64,000 nt of DNA from contig CALRWV020000004.1 in assembly GCA_943371965.1 (NCBI GenBank), positions 333,569-397,568 of the forward strand, written 5' to 3'. Numbering within the stretch: position 1 is the stretch's first letter; each line of letters begins with the position of its first letter. Made by a program: the position numbers and the translations under genes. Below the pieces are notes generated by a model. That model saw nothing but the letters and a program-made list of their open reading frames with translations. It made no database searches and was not told where the DNA came from. Shown here piece by piece: positions 8,535-17,773 of this stretch. This DNA is from CALRWV02 sp943371965 (GTDB lineage: Bacteria > Bacteroidota > JABWAT01).

Positions 8535-11500
8535 ATGACTATCAGACTGAATAGAATTCTGGTTTTTTCTCTCCTTATTCTGGGGGCGCTTCCTACCTTT
8601 GGTAATGATCTTTCCATTACACAAAAACGCGGACTTTCGAATAATTCAGTTACCGGAACCATAAAAGACAAATTTGGTTTTTTATGGATTACCACGCGTG
8701 ATGGTCTCAATAAATTTGACGGGCACAGTATTTCTTCCTTTTACACCCAAGACCGTGAATTGGGAACCATTACCGATAATTATTTCAACAGCATGGGGTA
8801 TTTTGGCGGTGACAGCATTTTTCTGAGTACCGAAAAACAGATTTTCGTTTTCAGCATCATCACCAACCAGTTCAGTTTGTTGCCTTTCACTTCAAAAAAT
8901 GAATACAGGGAAGGACAGATCAGTTCATTTTTGCAAACAGATTCAAAAGGGATTTGGATCGGGTCTTATGAAGGTGGACTTTACTATTTCGATTTCGAAA
9001 CAAAAAAATCAATTTGTGTATCTGATGAAAAAAATTGGGACGGAGCAAAAAGACCGATCAACATTACCTCATTTCTGAAAGGAAAAAATGGATCGTTCTG
9101 GATGTCAACTTTGGGTGGTGGACTGATTCATTACAATCTGGAAACCAAAGAAGTGAAATCGTTCAGCATTATTCCTTCTCTGGTAAAAAATGACCTGAGA
9201 AATTCAATCCGTTCCCTTGACTGGAAAAATGAAACTACCATGTACGTTGGAACCTGGGGTCATGGTCTCTGGATTTTTGATACGGCAACTGAAACTTTCA
9301 AACAAGTCTGGTACAACGAAAAAGCACCGGAACCTTATCCGTTCAATGATATCAGAAGTTTATTTGCAGATAATGATAAAACAGTTTGGTTTGGAACGAA
9401 TGGCGGTGGTTTGTACCATCTTGATGAATCCGGAAAAGTAATTGCAAATTATACCGTAAATGGAGATGACCATCATTTTATTGCTGATAATGATATCTAT
9501 ACCATTTTCAGGGAGGAAAAAGGAATATACTGGATTGGAACTGATGGAGGAGGGTTGCAGCAGATCAATCTTGAGAAACAGAATTATGGTCAGATCAGCA
9601 CGAAAAGTTCGGAGTGGAGGAAACTGAACAATGATGATGTGCAGGATATTTTTATTGATTCGCACAGGAAAATATGGATTGCAACCAATGGCGGGGGGCT
9701 CACAATATTGTCCCCAGACAAGCAAAAAAGCACCTATCTGACACTCAAACCCAATCAGCCCAATTCATTGAAGGACAATACGGTTTACACGGTAACCGAA
9801 GATCAATTCGGCAGAATTTGGATTGGCAGCAACAGCGGTGGTATTCAGGTTTATCTTCCGGAAAGAAACCAGTTCATCAATCTGAAAAAAATGTACAAAG
9901 GTCCATTCAATTTTATTTACTCACTGTTTTCAGATTCGCGTGGAAATATGTGGGTAAGTTCCTACACCGAGAATTTTATTCTTGAAAAAATCGGCACATC
10001 GTTGGGTTCATTTCAGGTTGATTCAGTTTCGCTTAGAAAAATGAATGGTTCCAACTTTCAGGCAATCATGGAAGACCGGTTGGGAAATGTCTGGATAGGC
10101 ACCAATTCCAAAGGTGTTTTTTACTTCAATCTGAACAATGGGATTCTAACAAGTTTAAATGAACAGGTTTCAGGAATTCCCGGACCAAAACCAAGAAATA
10201 TTACCGGGATTGTTGAAGACCGCTGGAACAATATTTGGATTTCAACTTCCGGAACCGGGCTTTTTTACTGGATCAGATCATCAAATCAGCTTGTTCAGAT
10301 TACTGAAAAAGAAGGCTTGATCAATAACAATCTGAGTGATCTTGTTGCCGACCGGAAAGGAAATTTATGGATGACTTCTCCGTTGGGTTTGGGTCTGATT
10401 GAGGTGAGTGATTATCAGAGCGGAAAAGGTTATCAGCTCAAATATTACCAGTTCAACCAGAATGATGGAATTGACAATGAAGTCTTCAGCCGGAATTCCG
10501 GGGTGTGTGATAAAAACGGCTATTTGTATTTCGGAGGAACTTCAGGCATAACCGTTTTTCAACCCGAAAATATTGATCTGAATTCGCCGTTCAAACCGAT
10601 TGTTCCTACCCGCCTATTGGTCAATAATGTTCCTGTCAATTATTATGAAGAGGAAACCGGCCGGAACATCAACTCAGTTGAAGAAATAACATTTGATTAT
10701 CATCACTTTATTATTTCGATTGAAGTGACTTCACTTGAATTTTCGAATCCCGATAAAATCAGTTATGCCTACAAAATGGAAGGGCTTAACAACGAATGGG
10801 TCAACACACAATCACAGCGTTTTTTTACATTTACTTCCTTACCTGCCGGTGATTACTCACTCAAAATAAAGTCAACCAACACACTCGGAAACTGGAATGA
10901 AAAATCACGCGATATCAGGTTTCATATTCTTCCGCCATATTGGGCTACCTGGTGGGCATATTCACTATATTTTGCTGCAGGTCTGGTTCTGATTTTTGGA
11001 TTTATTCAATGGCGTTCCAGAAAATTGCGCCAAGACAAAAAACTGCTTGAAGAAGTTGTCGGTTTCAGAACACAGGAACTTCACCAGACTGCCGATGAGT
11101 TGAAAGTTACCAATAATCTTCTGGCAGTTCAGACCGAACGACTTCAGAGGCTGGATAAAAAGAAGACTGAACTGTTTACCAATATTTCCCATGAATTCAG
11201 AACTCCATTGACACTTATTTTGAATCCGCTCGAAAGTCTGGTGAAATCAGAACCCAAACAGCCGGTTTATTCGATGATGTTCAGAAATGCTACACGGTTG
11301 AACAGGCTCATCAACCAATTGCTTGAAATTGCAAAGGCAGATTCAGGCCAGTTGGGATTCAAATCCAAAACTTATGATTTCGTGGAATTCATCAAATCAA
11401 TTGTAACTGATTTTGCTTCATTGGCTTCACAGAAAAACAGAATGGTAATTGAAATCTATCCGGACAAACCTCTGATATTTTCCTTCGATCCTGACCATAT

Positions 11501-12713
11501 GGAAAAGATCGTAACCAATTTATTGTCCAACAGTTTTAAATTCACCAATCCGGGTGATGAAATACACATCAAGATTTATGAAGGACAGAATGACCTCGCC
11601 GGTTTTCCAACTGTTGAACTGGTGGTGGAAGATTCCGGGATTGGAATTCCGAAAGATCAGTTGCCCTTTTTGTTTGACCGTTTCTTTCAGGTCGAAAGCG
11701 GAATCAGCCGGACATATGAGGGTTCCGGAATAGGTCTTTCACTTGTTAGGGAACTGGTGATAATGCACAACGGAACCATTGAAGCATTCAGCGAAATGGG
11801 TGCCGGAACAAAAATGAAAATCTGTCTGCCGATGATTCTGCATTCTGAAAACCCTGTTGAATCGGTAACCGGGAATTCTGCATTGTTCACACCGATAACG
11901 AATGAAATTCCAGATTTAATCGATACCAAACTTGCTGAAAAAATAAATCCTGCAACCGATAAACCCAAAGATATTCTGAAGATTCTCCTGGTTGAAGATA
12001 ATCTTGATTTGCTGAATTATGTAAAAAGTCTGTTGGCTAAATATGAAGTCATTACCTCGTCTGATGGAGAAGACGGATTGCAGGTTGCAATCAGGGAAAT
12101 TCCGGATCTGATTATTTCAGACGTCATGATGCCGGTGATGGATGGATACACCCTAACAAAAGAACTGAAAAGCAATCAGGCCACCTGGCATATTCCGGTT
12201 GTTCTTCTGACAGCAAAATCGAGTCTTGAGAATAAAATTACCGGATTGGGTGAAGGTGCAGATGCCTACCTGACAAAACCGTTTCAAACTGCCGAACTGA
12301 TTGCCGTTCTTGAAAATCTGCTGAAGTCACGTGAAAAACTCAGACAGATTTACCGCAATCAGATTGACCACGTTGTTCAAACAGAAAAAGCACTTACAAA
12401 AGATGATCTGTTTATTCAGACTGTGATTGGAATAATTGAAGAAAATATTTCAAACACAAAATTCGGTGTTGAAGAACTGGCATCACAGGTTTTTCTCAGC
12501 CGTTCGCAATTGAACCGGAAACTCAGCGCCATCGTAGATCAGAGTCCGAATGCAATGATCAGAACAACACGGATGAAACGCGCAAAAATCCTGCTTGAAA
12601 ACAATGGCGGAACCATCAGCGAAATTGCGTTTCAGGTTGGGTTTGATAATCTCGCCTATTTCTCCAAATGTTTCAGGGAAACATTTAATGTTGCGCCAAG
12701 TTCGTTGGGGTAA
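8535..12713 (+). CDS. Hybrid two-component system (propeller sensor, kinase, receiver, AraC regulator)
   Basis: The product has 1392 residues. A signal peptide (1-24) leads to two seven-bladed Reg_prop propellers (about 30-690, repeated G.IWIGT..GGL..), a Y_Y_Y domain (about 700-765), a transmembrane segment (about 780-800), HisKA with H886 in FTNISHEFRTPLTLIL, HATPase_c (DSGIGIP, GSGIGLSL), a receiver domain with phospho-acceptor D1196 in IISDVMMPVMDG and K in LTKPF, and a C-terminal AraC HTH (about 1295-1392). These one-protein systems sense oligosaccharides in the periplasm and switch on polysaccharide-utilisation genes. The protein ends right after the second HTH helix (NVAPSSLG), a few residues shorter than usual. 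It is monocistronic; likely targets could be the GH5 or GH31 genes in this window, but no operator was identified. Confidence 0.96.
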   Translation: MTIRLNRILVFSLLILGALPTFGNDLSITQKRGLSNNSVTGTIKDKFGFLWITTRDGLNKFDGHSISSFYTQDRELGTITDNYFNSMGYFGGDSIFLSTEKQIFVFSIITNQFSLLPFTSKNEYREGQISSFLQTDSKGIWIGSYEGGLYYFDFETKKSICVSDEKNWDGAKRPINITSFLKGKNGSFWMSTLGGGLIHYNLETKEVKSFSIIPSLVKNDLRNSIRSLDWKNETTMYVGTWGHGLWIFDTATETFKQVWYNEKAPEPYPFNDIRSLFADNDKTVWFGTNGGGLYHLDESGKVIANYTVNGDDHHFIADNDIYTIFREEKGIYWIGTDGGGLQQINLEKQNYGQISTKSSEWRKLNNDDVQDIFIDSHRKIWIATNGGGLTILSPDKQKSTYLTLKPNQPNSLKDNTVYTVTEDQFGRIWIGSNSGGIQVYLPERNQFINLKKMYKGPFNFIYSLFSDSRGNMWVSSYTENFILEKIGTSLGSFQVDSVSLRKMNGSNFQAIMEDRLGNVWIGTNSKGVFYFNLNNGILTSLNEQVSGIPGPKPRNITGIVEDRWNNIWISTSGTGLFYWIRSSNQLVQITEKEGLINNNLSDLVADRKGNLWMTSPLGLGLIEVSDYQSGKGYQLKYYQFNQNDGIDNEVFSRNSGVCDKNGYLYFGGTSGITVFQPENIDLNSPFKPIVPTRLLVNNVPVNYYEEETGRNINSVEEITFDYHHFIISIEVTSLEFSNPDKISYAYKMEGLNNEWVNTQSQRFFTFTSLPAGDYSLKIKSTNTLGNWNEKSRDIRFHILPPYWATWWAYSLYFAAGLVLIFGFIQWRSRKLRQDKKLLEEVVGFRTQELHQTADELKVTNNLLAVQTERLQRLDKKKTELFTNISHEFRTPLTLILNPLESLVKSEPKQPVYSMMFRNATRLNRLINQLLEIAKADSGQLGFKSKTYDFVEFIKSIVTDFASLASQKNRMVIEIYPDKPLIFSFDPDHMEKIVTNLLSNSFKFTNPGDEIHIKIYEGQNDLAGFPTVELVVEDSGIGIPKDQLPFLFDRFFQVESGISRTYEGSGIGLSLVRELVIMHNGTIEAFSEMGAGTKMKICLPMILHSENPVESVTGNSALFTPITNEIPDLIDTKLAEKINPATDKPKDILKILLVEDNLDLLNYVKSLLAKYEVITSSDGEDGLQVAIREIPDLIISDVMMPVMDGYTLTKELKSNQATWHIPVVLLTAKSSLENKITGLGEGADAYLTKPFQTAELIAVLENLLKSREKLRQIYRNQIDHVVQTEKALTKDDLFIQTVIGIIEENISNTKFGVEELASQVFLSRSQLNRKLSAIVDQSPNAMIRTTRMKRAKILLENNGGTISEIAFQVGFDNLAYFSKCFRETFNVAPSSLG

Positions 12714-12978
12714 TGGGTGATGGGTGAACTGTAATCTGTTTTATTTTATTTAATTGATATTATGAAATTATTGACCAATTAAAAATTTGTTCTTAAATTC
12801 GATCAGCATTAAGAAATTAAGAGTTGGTAGTATTAGAATTAAGGGTACAAATTCAGCTCAGTAAAGAAATAAACAAAATTAATTGCAATTGATAACAACT
12901 CTTTCTAAACTTGCAAAAGCTAATAACTGATCCCGCCTAACCATTAAATCTTTTTGAAAAATATAGTTGAAAAATATT

Positions 12979-12985
12979 GGAGGAG
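12979..12985 (+). promoter_or_regulatory. Strong Shine-Dalgarno deciding the TlpA-like start
   Basis: GGAGGAG lies 6 bp ahead of the ATG at 12992. It is unusually perfect for this genome, where most starts lack one. It excludes a TTG start at 12977, which would lie within the same stretch. Confidence 0.7.
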
Positions 12986-12991
12986 TATACC

Positions 12992-14311
12992 ATGCGAATT
13001 ATTATTCTGGCTATCCTGTTTTTATTCAGTTTTACTGTTTTCTCACAAGTTCCTGATACAATAATAATTAAAACAGAAATAATTAAAGGTTTTGGTCCAT
13101 TTGGGCAATCATTAAGTTTCGTTAAAACAATGGAAAAAGATAATTATTGGAATAAAACTATTCCAAATATAAAAGGTGTTCCCTTAAACAATCTTTTATT
13201 TTCTGTAGAACAGACTGATTTTTTACAGCATTCTTACCAATCACATGAAGCTGCATTGTTAACAGATGAGACATTTGACAACCTGAAAAGCGGTTGGAAC
13301 TGGAATCCTTTGGAAGCTGAATATTCAAAAATACCTATCAAGCTTGATATTGCAATCGCAGCATTTTTGGATGAATCTGGAAAAGTAAAAATTCTTGTTG
13401 ATAAAAATAATAATTATGATCTATCTGATGAAACTCCATTTTCATTGCCTGATTTTATTCCTGGTCAGAATTATTGGGGACGATACAATGATTTGCTTCC
13501 ATTTAAAGTTGAATATGAAACTTTCGTAAATGGAAAAATTGAAAAGAGTTTTACGTGGCTCTATTTGGACTATGATATCAGTATGACAAAAATCAAAATT
13601 GATAAGACTACCGAATTGGTTTTAGGGCGCAGTTTTGCAGAATATCATTCAGGTGAATTCAAAATAAAAAATAAAACTTACATAGCTGCAGTTAAAAGCG
13701 ACCGCGCAGCATTCAGAGATTATTATACTTTGAAAGTCTGGGAAAAAGGAAATGAGACAACTCAATCAGAATTCGGAGAAGGAATATCGAAAAATGGTAA
13801 TATCAGGATTGATGATTATTATTATACTCTGAACAAAATTACCACTGATGGAAAATATATTACCCTTATCAAGAATGAAAGTGTCGAAACACTGGGGGGA
13901 AGTGATATCAATATGAAAGCGGTCAATTTCATTTCAAAAAGCATGGATGGTCAGGAGATAAATCTTTCGAGTTTGAAAGGTAATTACGTTCTGCTTGATT
14001 TTTGGGGAACATGGTGCAGTCCATGTGTTGCTGAAATACCAAGCCTCAAGAAAATATACGATACTTATAAAGAAAAGAATTTTAAAATTATTGGTATTGC
14101 AGCTGACAACAAAGAAGCAGTTGACAAATTCGTAAAAGAAAAAAATGTTGAATGGAGTCAGATTTTGCAAAGCGAAGAGAAAAGTATTCTTTCACTTTAT
14201 GGAGTTCAACATTACCCAACAACGTTTTTAATCGATCCCAACGGTATTATCATTGCAAAAGATATCAGAACGCAAGAGTTGGAAATTAAATTAAAAGAAT
14301 TGATTAAATAA
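12992..14311 (+). CDS. TlpA-family thiol-disulfide oxidoreductase with large N-terminal domain
   Basis: The product has 439 residues. The signal peptide MRIIILAILFLFSFTVFSQ is followed by an uncharacterised, beta-rich region of about 300 residues. Within it, IAAFLDESGKVKILVDKNNNYDLSDETPF looks like a calcium-loop-like D.N.NYDLSDE segment. The C-terminal thioredoxin domain (about 305-439) has the redox motif WGTWCSPC and the cis-proline HYPTTFLIDPNG. Expected role: periplasmic thiol reduction or disulfide exchange. The next gene starts 2 bp after the stop, and three genes follow with 1-nt overlaps, forming a four-gene operon ending at 15589. Confidence 0.9.
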   Translation: MRIIILAILFLFSFTVFSQVPDTIIIKTEIIKGFGPFGQSLSFVKTMEKDNYWNKTIPNIKGVPLNNLLFSVEQTDFLQHSYQSHEAALLTDETFDNLKSGWNWNPLEAEYSKIPIKLDIAIAAFLDESGKVKILVDKNNNYDLSDETPFSLPDFIPGQNYWGRYNDLLPFKVEYETFVNGKIEKSFTWLYLDYDISMTKIKIDKTTELVLGRSFAEYHSGEFKIKNKTYIAAVKSDRAAFRDYYTLKVWEKGNETTQSEFGEGISKNGNIRIDDYYYTLNKITTDGKYITLIKNESVETLGGSDINMKAVNFISKSMDGQEINLSSLKGNYVLLDFWGTWCSPCVAEIPSLKKIYDTYKEKNFKIIGIAADNKEAVDKFVKEKNVEWSQILQSEEKSILSLYGVQHYPTTFLIDPNGIIIAKDIRTQELEIKLKELIK

Positions 14312-14313
14312 CA

Positions 14314-14628
14314 ATGAAAAACAAACTATCACTCCTCCTCATTTTCTGCTTTATAATTTCAGGATGTGAATCATCTGAATTGGAAGACCCGACAACCAGT
14401 ATACATTATAATATTTCAGAACGATCGTATGTTAAAATGTTCGTTACAAATACTTATGATGTTTTAATTATCACTTTAGTTGATGGAGTACTTCCCGAAG
14501 GAAATCACTCAGTTTCTTTTCAAATGAATGACCTTGCCAACGGAATTTATTACTTCACTATTGAAACTACTGGTGTAAGTTCCGGTAAAAAATCAAAAAC
14601 AACAAAAACATTTATTCTGAGCAAATAA
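14314..14628 (+). CDS. Mini-lipoprotein resembling a free-standing sorting-type domain, copy 1
   Basis: The product has 104 residues. The lipoprotein signal ends IISGC (C18), so the mature protein is about 86 residues. It forms one beta domain: YVKMFVTNTYDVLIITLVDGVLPEGNHSV, then DLANGIYYFTIET, ending KTTKTFILSK. This follows the pattern of the FlgD/Por C-terminal domain seen at the ends of the large cargo proteins here (FVKLSVFDILGREIKVLVDG ... GNLSSGVYFYQL ... TKKFILVR), but without any cargo. It is followed by a close tandem copy; the stop and next start overlap as TAATG. Function unknown; the fold assignment is my inference from the alignment by eye. Confidence 0.8.
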   Translation: MKNKLSLLLIFCFIISGCESSELEDPTTSIHYNISERSYVKMFVTNTYDVLIITLVDGVLPEGNHSVSFQMNDLANGIYYFTIETTGVSSGKKSKTTKTFILSK

Positions 14629-14942
14629 TGAAAAATAAACTCTCTCTTCTCCTCATCTTTTCCTTTTTATTATTTGCCTGTGAATCTTCTGAATTGGAAG
14701 ACCCGACAACAGTAATATCGTTTTCAATTCCAGAAGAATCTTATGTTAAAATGGTAGCAACAAATTCATATGATGTTGTCATCAAAGTTTTGGTTGATGG
14801 TAACTTACCTAAAGGATTTCACAATATTCATTTTGAGATGATAGATCTTGCAGAAGGAACCTATTTTGTCACAATAGAGACTACCGGAGTAAAATCAGGA
14901 AAAAAATATAAATCTACAACAACATTTCATCTGGTAAAATAA
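14628..14942 (+). CDS. Mini-lipoprotein resembling a free-standing sorting-type domain, copy 2
   Basis: The product has 104 residues, the same length as copy 1 and about two-thirds identical by eye. The signal sequence is nearly identical (MKNKLSLLLIF), with lipobox LLFAC (C18), and the mature start is identical (ESSELEDPTT). The core YVKMVATNSYDVVIKVLVDG, DLAEGTYFVTIETTG and the ending TTTFHLVK match the terminal sorting domains even better than copy 1. It arose by recent tandem duplication. It overlaps both neighbours by one nucleotide (TAATG), so its expression is tied to theirs. Confidence 0.8.
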   Translation: MKNKLSLLLIFSFLLFACESSELEDPTTVISFSIPEESYVKMVATNSYDVVIKVLVDGNLPKGFHNIHFEMIDLAEGTYFVTIETTGVKSGKKYKSTTTFHLVK

Positions 14943-15589
14943 TGAAAAAACTTAATCTTATTCTTTGTATATTATTTATTAACTCATTCGTAAACGCCCA
15001 ATCTTTTCTCGGTGTGGAAGCTGGATATGGTGGTTATCTGTTAAACAGTGAAAATGATCTTCATTTACTGGCAGATCATAAAATGTCAGATTATTATATC
15101 GGCGGATTGACCTACCAGTTTCCTATCAATTCGGATTATTCACTTTCAGCAGATTACAATTTCACTTCAAGAACAATTGAAGGACTTTATAAATCAGAAA
15201 TCCGAGATGATAACAATGAATATGTGGGTACAGTTAATACTGATTATTCGCTTCTTCATCACAGCTTCGATTTTATTTTAAAGTCGCAGGATGAATCAAA
15301 AAAAGTCAGTTATGGATTGGGCCCAACTTTCGTTATTACAAACCGGATTTTGGGTGAAAATACAAATTGGTTTGACAAACTGGCTTCATCAGGATTGGGA
15401 GTTTGCGGCACTTTGGAAGTATTGGAGCCCATTTCACTGAATTCGGATCAGTTCACCTATACTGTGCAAGTGAAACTGAAATATACACACTCAGTCTGGT
15501 TCGATAAAGGAATCAGAAAATTGGACGGATACATGCAGGAATTTGTTATGCTTCAGCTCAGTTTTAAATGGCTTTATATTTTGAATTAA
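14942..15589 (+). CDS. Exported outer-membrane beta-barrel-like protein
   Basis: The product has 215 residues with a signal peptide ending FVNAQ. It has alternating amphipathic strands typical of a small outer-membrane barrel (FLGVEAGYGGYLL, YYIGGLTYQFPI, SLSADYNFTSR, YGLGPTFVITN, VKLKYTHSVWF) and ends MLQLSFKWLYILN. There is no recognisable family. It is the last gene of the TlpA/mini-lipoprotein operon; its start overlaps the stop of the second lipoprotein. The aldo/keto reductase follows after 37 bp and may be part of the same transcript. Confidence 0.75.
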   Translation: MKKLNLILCILFINSFVNAQSFLGVEAGYGGYLLNSENDLHLLADHKMSDYYIGGLTYQFPINSDYSLSADYNFTSRTIEGLYKSEIRDDNNEYVGTVNTDYSLLHHSFDFILKSQDESKKVSYGLGPTFVITNRILGENTNWFDKLASSGLGVCGTLEVLEPISLNSDQFTYTVQVKLKYTHSVWFDKGIRKLDGYMQEFVMLQLSFKWLYILN

Positions 15590-15626
15590 TTAAAAACTAA
15601 GTTAAATAACCGTAAGGACTAATTTC

Positions 15627-16610
15627 ATGCAAACACGCTTTTTGGGAAAACTTAAAACATCAGCTATGGGTTTGGGCTGTATGGGAATGTCAGAATTTTA
15701 TGGCGCAACCGATGATGCAGAATCAACTGCTACCATTCACCGTGCTCTCGAACTCGGCATTACTCTGCTTGACACTTCAGATATGTATGGACCCCACATC
15801 AATGAAGAACTGATTGGAAAAGCGATTAAAGGGAAACGCGATCAGGTTGTGATAGCCACCAAATTCGGAATCGTCCGTGATCCTCTAAATCCTGCAATGA
15901 GAAGCATCAGCGGAAAACCTGACTATGTAAGATCGTCCTGCGAAGGAAGTTTGAAACGGTTGGGAGTTGATACCATTGATTTGTATTACATCCACAGAAT
16001 TGACCCCAACACTCCAATTGAAGACACCATTGGTGAAATGAGCAAACTGGTGTCTGAAGGAAAAATCCGGTTTATCGGGCTTTCAGAAGCTGGAATTCAA
16101 ACCATCAAACGGGCGCACAACGTTCATCCCATCTCGGCACTTCAAACCGAATACTCATTATGGTCACGTGAACCTGAAGAAGAACTGTTGGATGTCTGTA
16201 AAGAATTGGGAATTGGGTTTGTTGCTTACAGTCCGCTGGGGCGTGGGTTTCTGACCGGACAAATTAAAACTATCGATGATTTTGCACCGAATGATTTCAG
16301 ACGGGTGTCACCCCGTTTTCAGGGAGAAAATTTCCAGAGAAATATTGATCTGGTAAACCAAATCATCAAAATGGCAGAATCCAAAGAATGTACTCCTTCA
16401 CAACTGGCCCTTGCCTGGGTAATGGCACAAAGTGAAATTATTGTTCCGATACCGGGAACCAAACGCAGAAAATATCTGGAAGACAATGCCGGTGCTTTGA
16501 CTGTAACTCTAACAAAAGAAGACCTGATTCATATCAATGAGGTTGCGCCAAAGGGTGCTGCATCAGGGTTGAGATATCCGGAAGCGGCAATGAAGAGTTT
16601 GAACAGATAA
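15627..16610 (+). CDS. Aldo/keto reductase
   Basis: The product is a 327-residue cytosolic TIM-barrel oxidoreductase that reduces aldehydes and ketones with NADPH. The catalytic tetrad is visible: D49 and Y54 in LLDTSDMYG, K79 in IATKFG and H123 in YYIHRID. The cofactor-binding C-terminal region IIVPIPGTKRRKYLEDNAGAL is present. The sequence MGLGCMGMSEFYG and the overall pattern place it in the AKR13-like group of bacterial reductases. Length is normal and there are no anomalies. Substrate not predictable. Confidence 0.95.
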   Translation: MQTRFLGKLKTSAMGLGCMGMSEFYGATDDAESTATIHRALELGITLLDTSDMYGPHINEELIGKAIKGKRDQVVIATKFGIVRDPLNPAMRSISGKPDYVRSSCEGSLKRLGVDTIDLYYIHRIDPNTPIEDTIGEMSKLVSEGKIRFIGLSEAGIQTIKRAHNVHPISALQTEYSLWSREPEEELLDVCKELGIGFVAYSPLGRGFLTGQIKTIDDFAPNDFRRVSPRFQGENFQRNIDLVNQIIKMAESKECTPSQLALAWVMAQSEIIVPIPGTKRRKYLEDNAGALTVTLTKEDLIHINEVAPKGAASGLRYPEAAMKSLNR

Positions 16611-16684
16611 ACAGTTGCATTGATTTTCAAAATCTTGCACCCAAATCGGGACAGGTAAGATATTAACAGGAGAGATAAAGTAAA

Positions 16685-17410
16685 ATGAAAATTTTAAACT
16701 TCACTTTTGGTTTTCTTCTTGCAGTTACTTCATTTTCATGTACCGATGATTATGAAGAAGTTCCAACCGATAAATATACCGGTAAATTCCCGAATGCAAA
16801 AAATAAAAACTCGTTCATGCCACTTGCCCTGAATAATTTCTGGATTCATAAAACACTGCTCTCAGGCATAGATACAGTGAGCCTGAAAAAAAGTGTAAAA
16901 AAGAATTTCAGGGTTTTTACAAGACAATTATTTGACAATTCATTTGTTTCAAACGTGGAAATATTCGCAGAATCTGATTCATCCTTTGATGGTTATTTTT
17001 CAAGTGATTCTGGAGTGTTTCGGTGTATTGGAATTACCATGGGTATGAATTTTATAAAAACCAAATCAATTATTAAAACAGATTCGATATTAATTTATGG
17101 AAATGAAGCGCCTTCTGTTCCGGTAAAAAACAAAGAAGAGGAATCTATCCGAAATTTGTATGGAACAGTTTGCCGGGTGAAAAGCACAACCACCCATCTC
17201 GATCTCATTACTGTCAACGGCGAAAAAATTACAGATGTTTGGGAATTCAAAACAGTTTCTGCGGATACAATCAATAAAAATTATTCATATAGAACCGTAA
17301 GTTATTTCAAAAAGGGGGTTGGATTGTTGGATTACGAGTATGTTGAAATATCGAATGGCTTTGAAGTTTTAAGCGATAAGAAAATCCTGATTGATTACGG
17401 CTTGAACTGA
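16685..17410 (+). CDS. Putative lipoprotein of unknown function
   Basis: The product has 241 residues. The hydrophobic N-terminus ends in a weak lipobox TSFSC (C19), followed by an acidic linker DDYEEVP. The remainder is a mixed beta domain with no family I recognise (ALNNFWIHKTLLSGIDTVSLKK, GYFSSDSGVFRCIGI, VWEFKTVSADTINKNYSYRTV). AGGAG lies shortly ahead of the ATG. A large palindrome follows 3 bp after the stop. It stands alone between the reductase and the first large cargo gene. Confidence 0.75.
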   Translation: MKILNFTFGFLLAVTSFSCTDDYEEVPTDKYTGKFPNAKNKNSFMPLALNNFWIHKTLLSGIDTVSLKKSVKKNFRVFTRQLFDNSFVSNVEIFAESDSSFDGYFSSDSGVFRCIGITMGMNFIKTKSIIKTDSILIYGNEAPSVPVKNKEEESIRNLYGTVCRVKSTTTHLDLITVNGEKITDVWEFKTVSADTINKNYSYRTVSYFKKGVGLLDYEYVEISNGFEVLSDKKILIDYGLN

Positions 17411-17413
17411 TTA

Positions 17414-17449
17414 CTTTATAGCCCACGATTTAAATCGTGGGCTATAAAG
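17414..17449. terminator. Perfect 36-bp palindrome
   Basis: Both 18-bp halves match exactly (CTTTATAGCCCACGATTT and its reverse complement) with no loop bases. It lies 3 bp after the stop of the lipoprotein gene. In RNA it would fold into a strong hairpin, though the tail (AAATCTAAATC) is not a T-run, so it may equally be a mobile palindromic repeat. The rest of the gap to 17773 holds no gene; the promoter of the next gene should be there, but no motif is clear. Confidence 0.6.
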
Positions 17450-17773
17450 AAATCTAAATCTCAAATCTTCCTGATTTCTGCCAAATTATCTCACTTTCTA
17501 CAATCCTTTTTAGACCCGTTTTAGACAGACGTTAAGCCTAACAAAGACCTTCCTGAGATTTTATCCAATTCCGGCAAAATCACCGGGAAATTCTGCCTGT
17601 CTTCCACCATCACGTTGATTCGTTTTTTACTTGAAGTTCCATTAGAAAAAGTCAATTGCTTTCAATTTTGCAACATGTGAACATTTTGTTGTCTATGATT
17701 TGGATTTTCATTAATTTGTAAAGCCAAAATAAAAGATCCTGCCAAACTAATTGAATAAAAGATGAGGGAAAAT

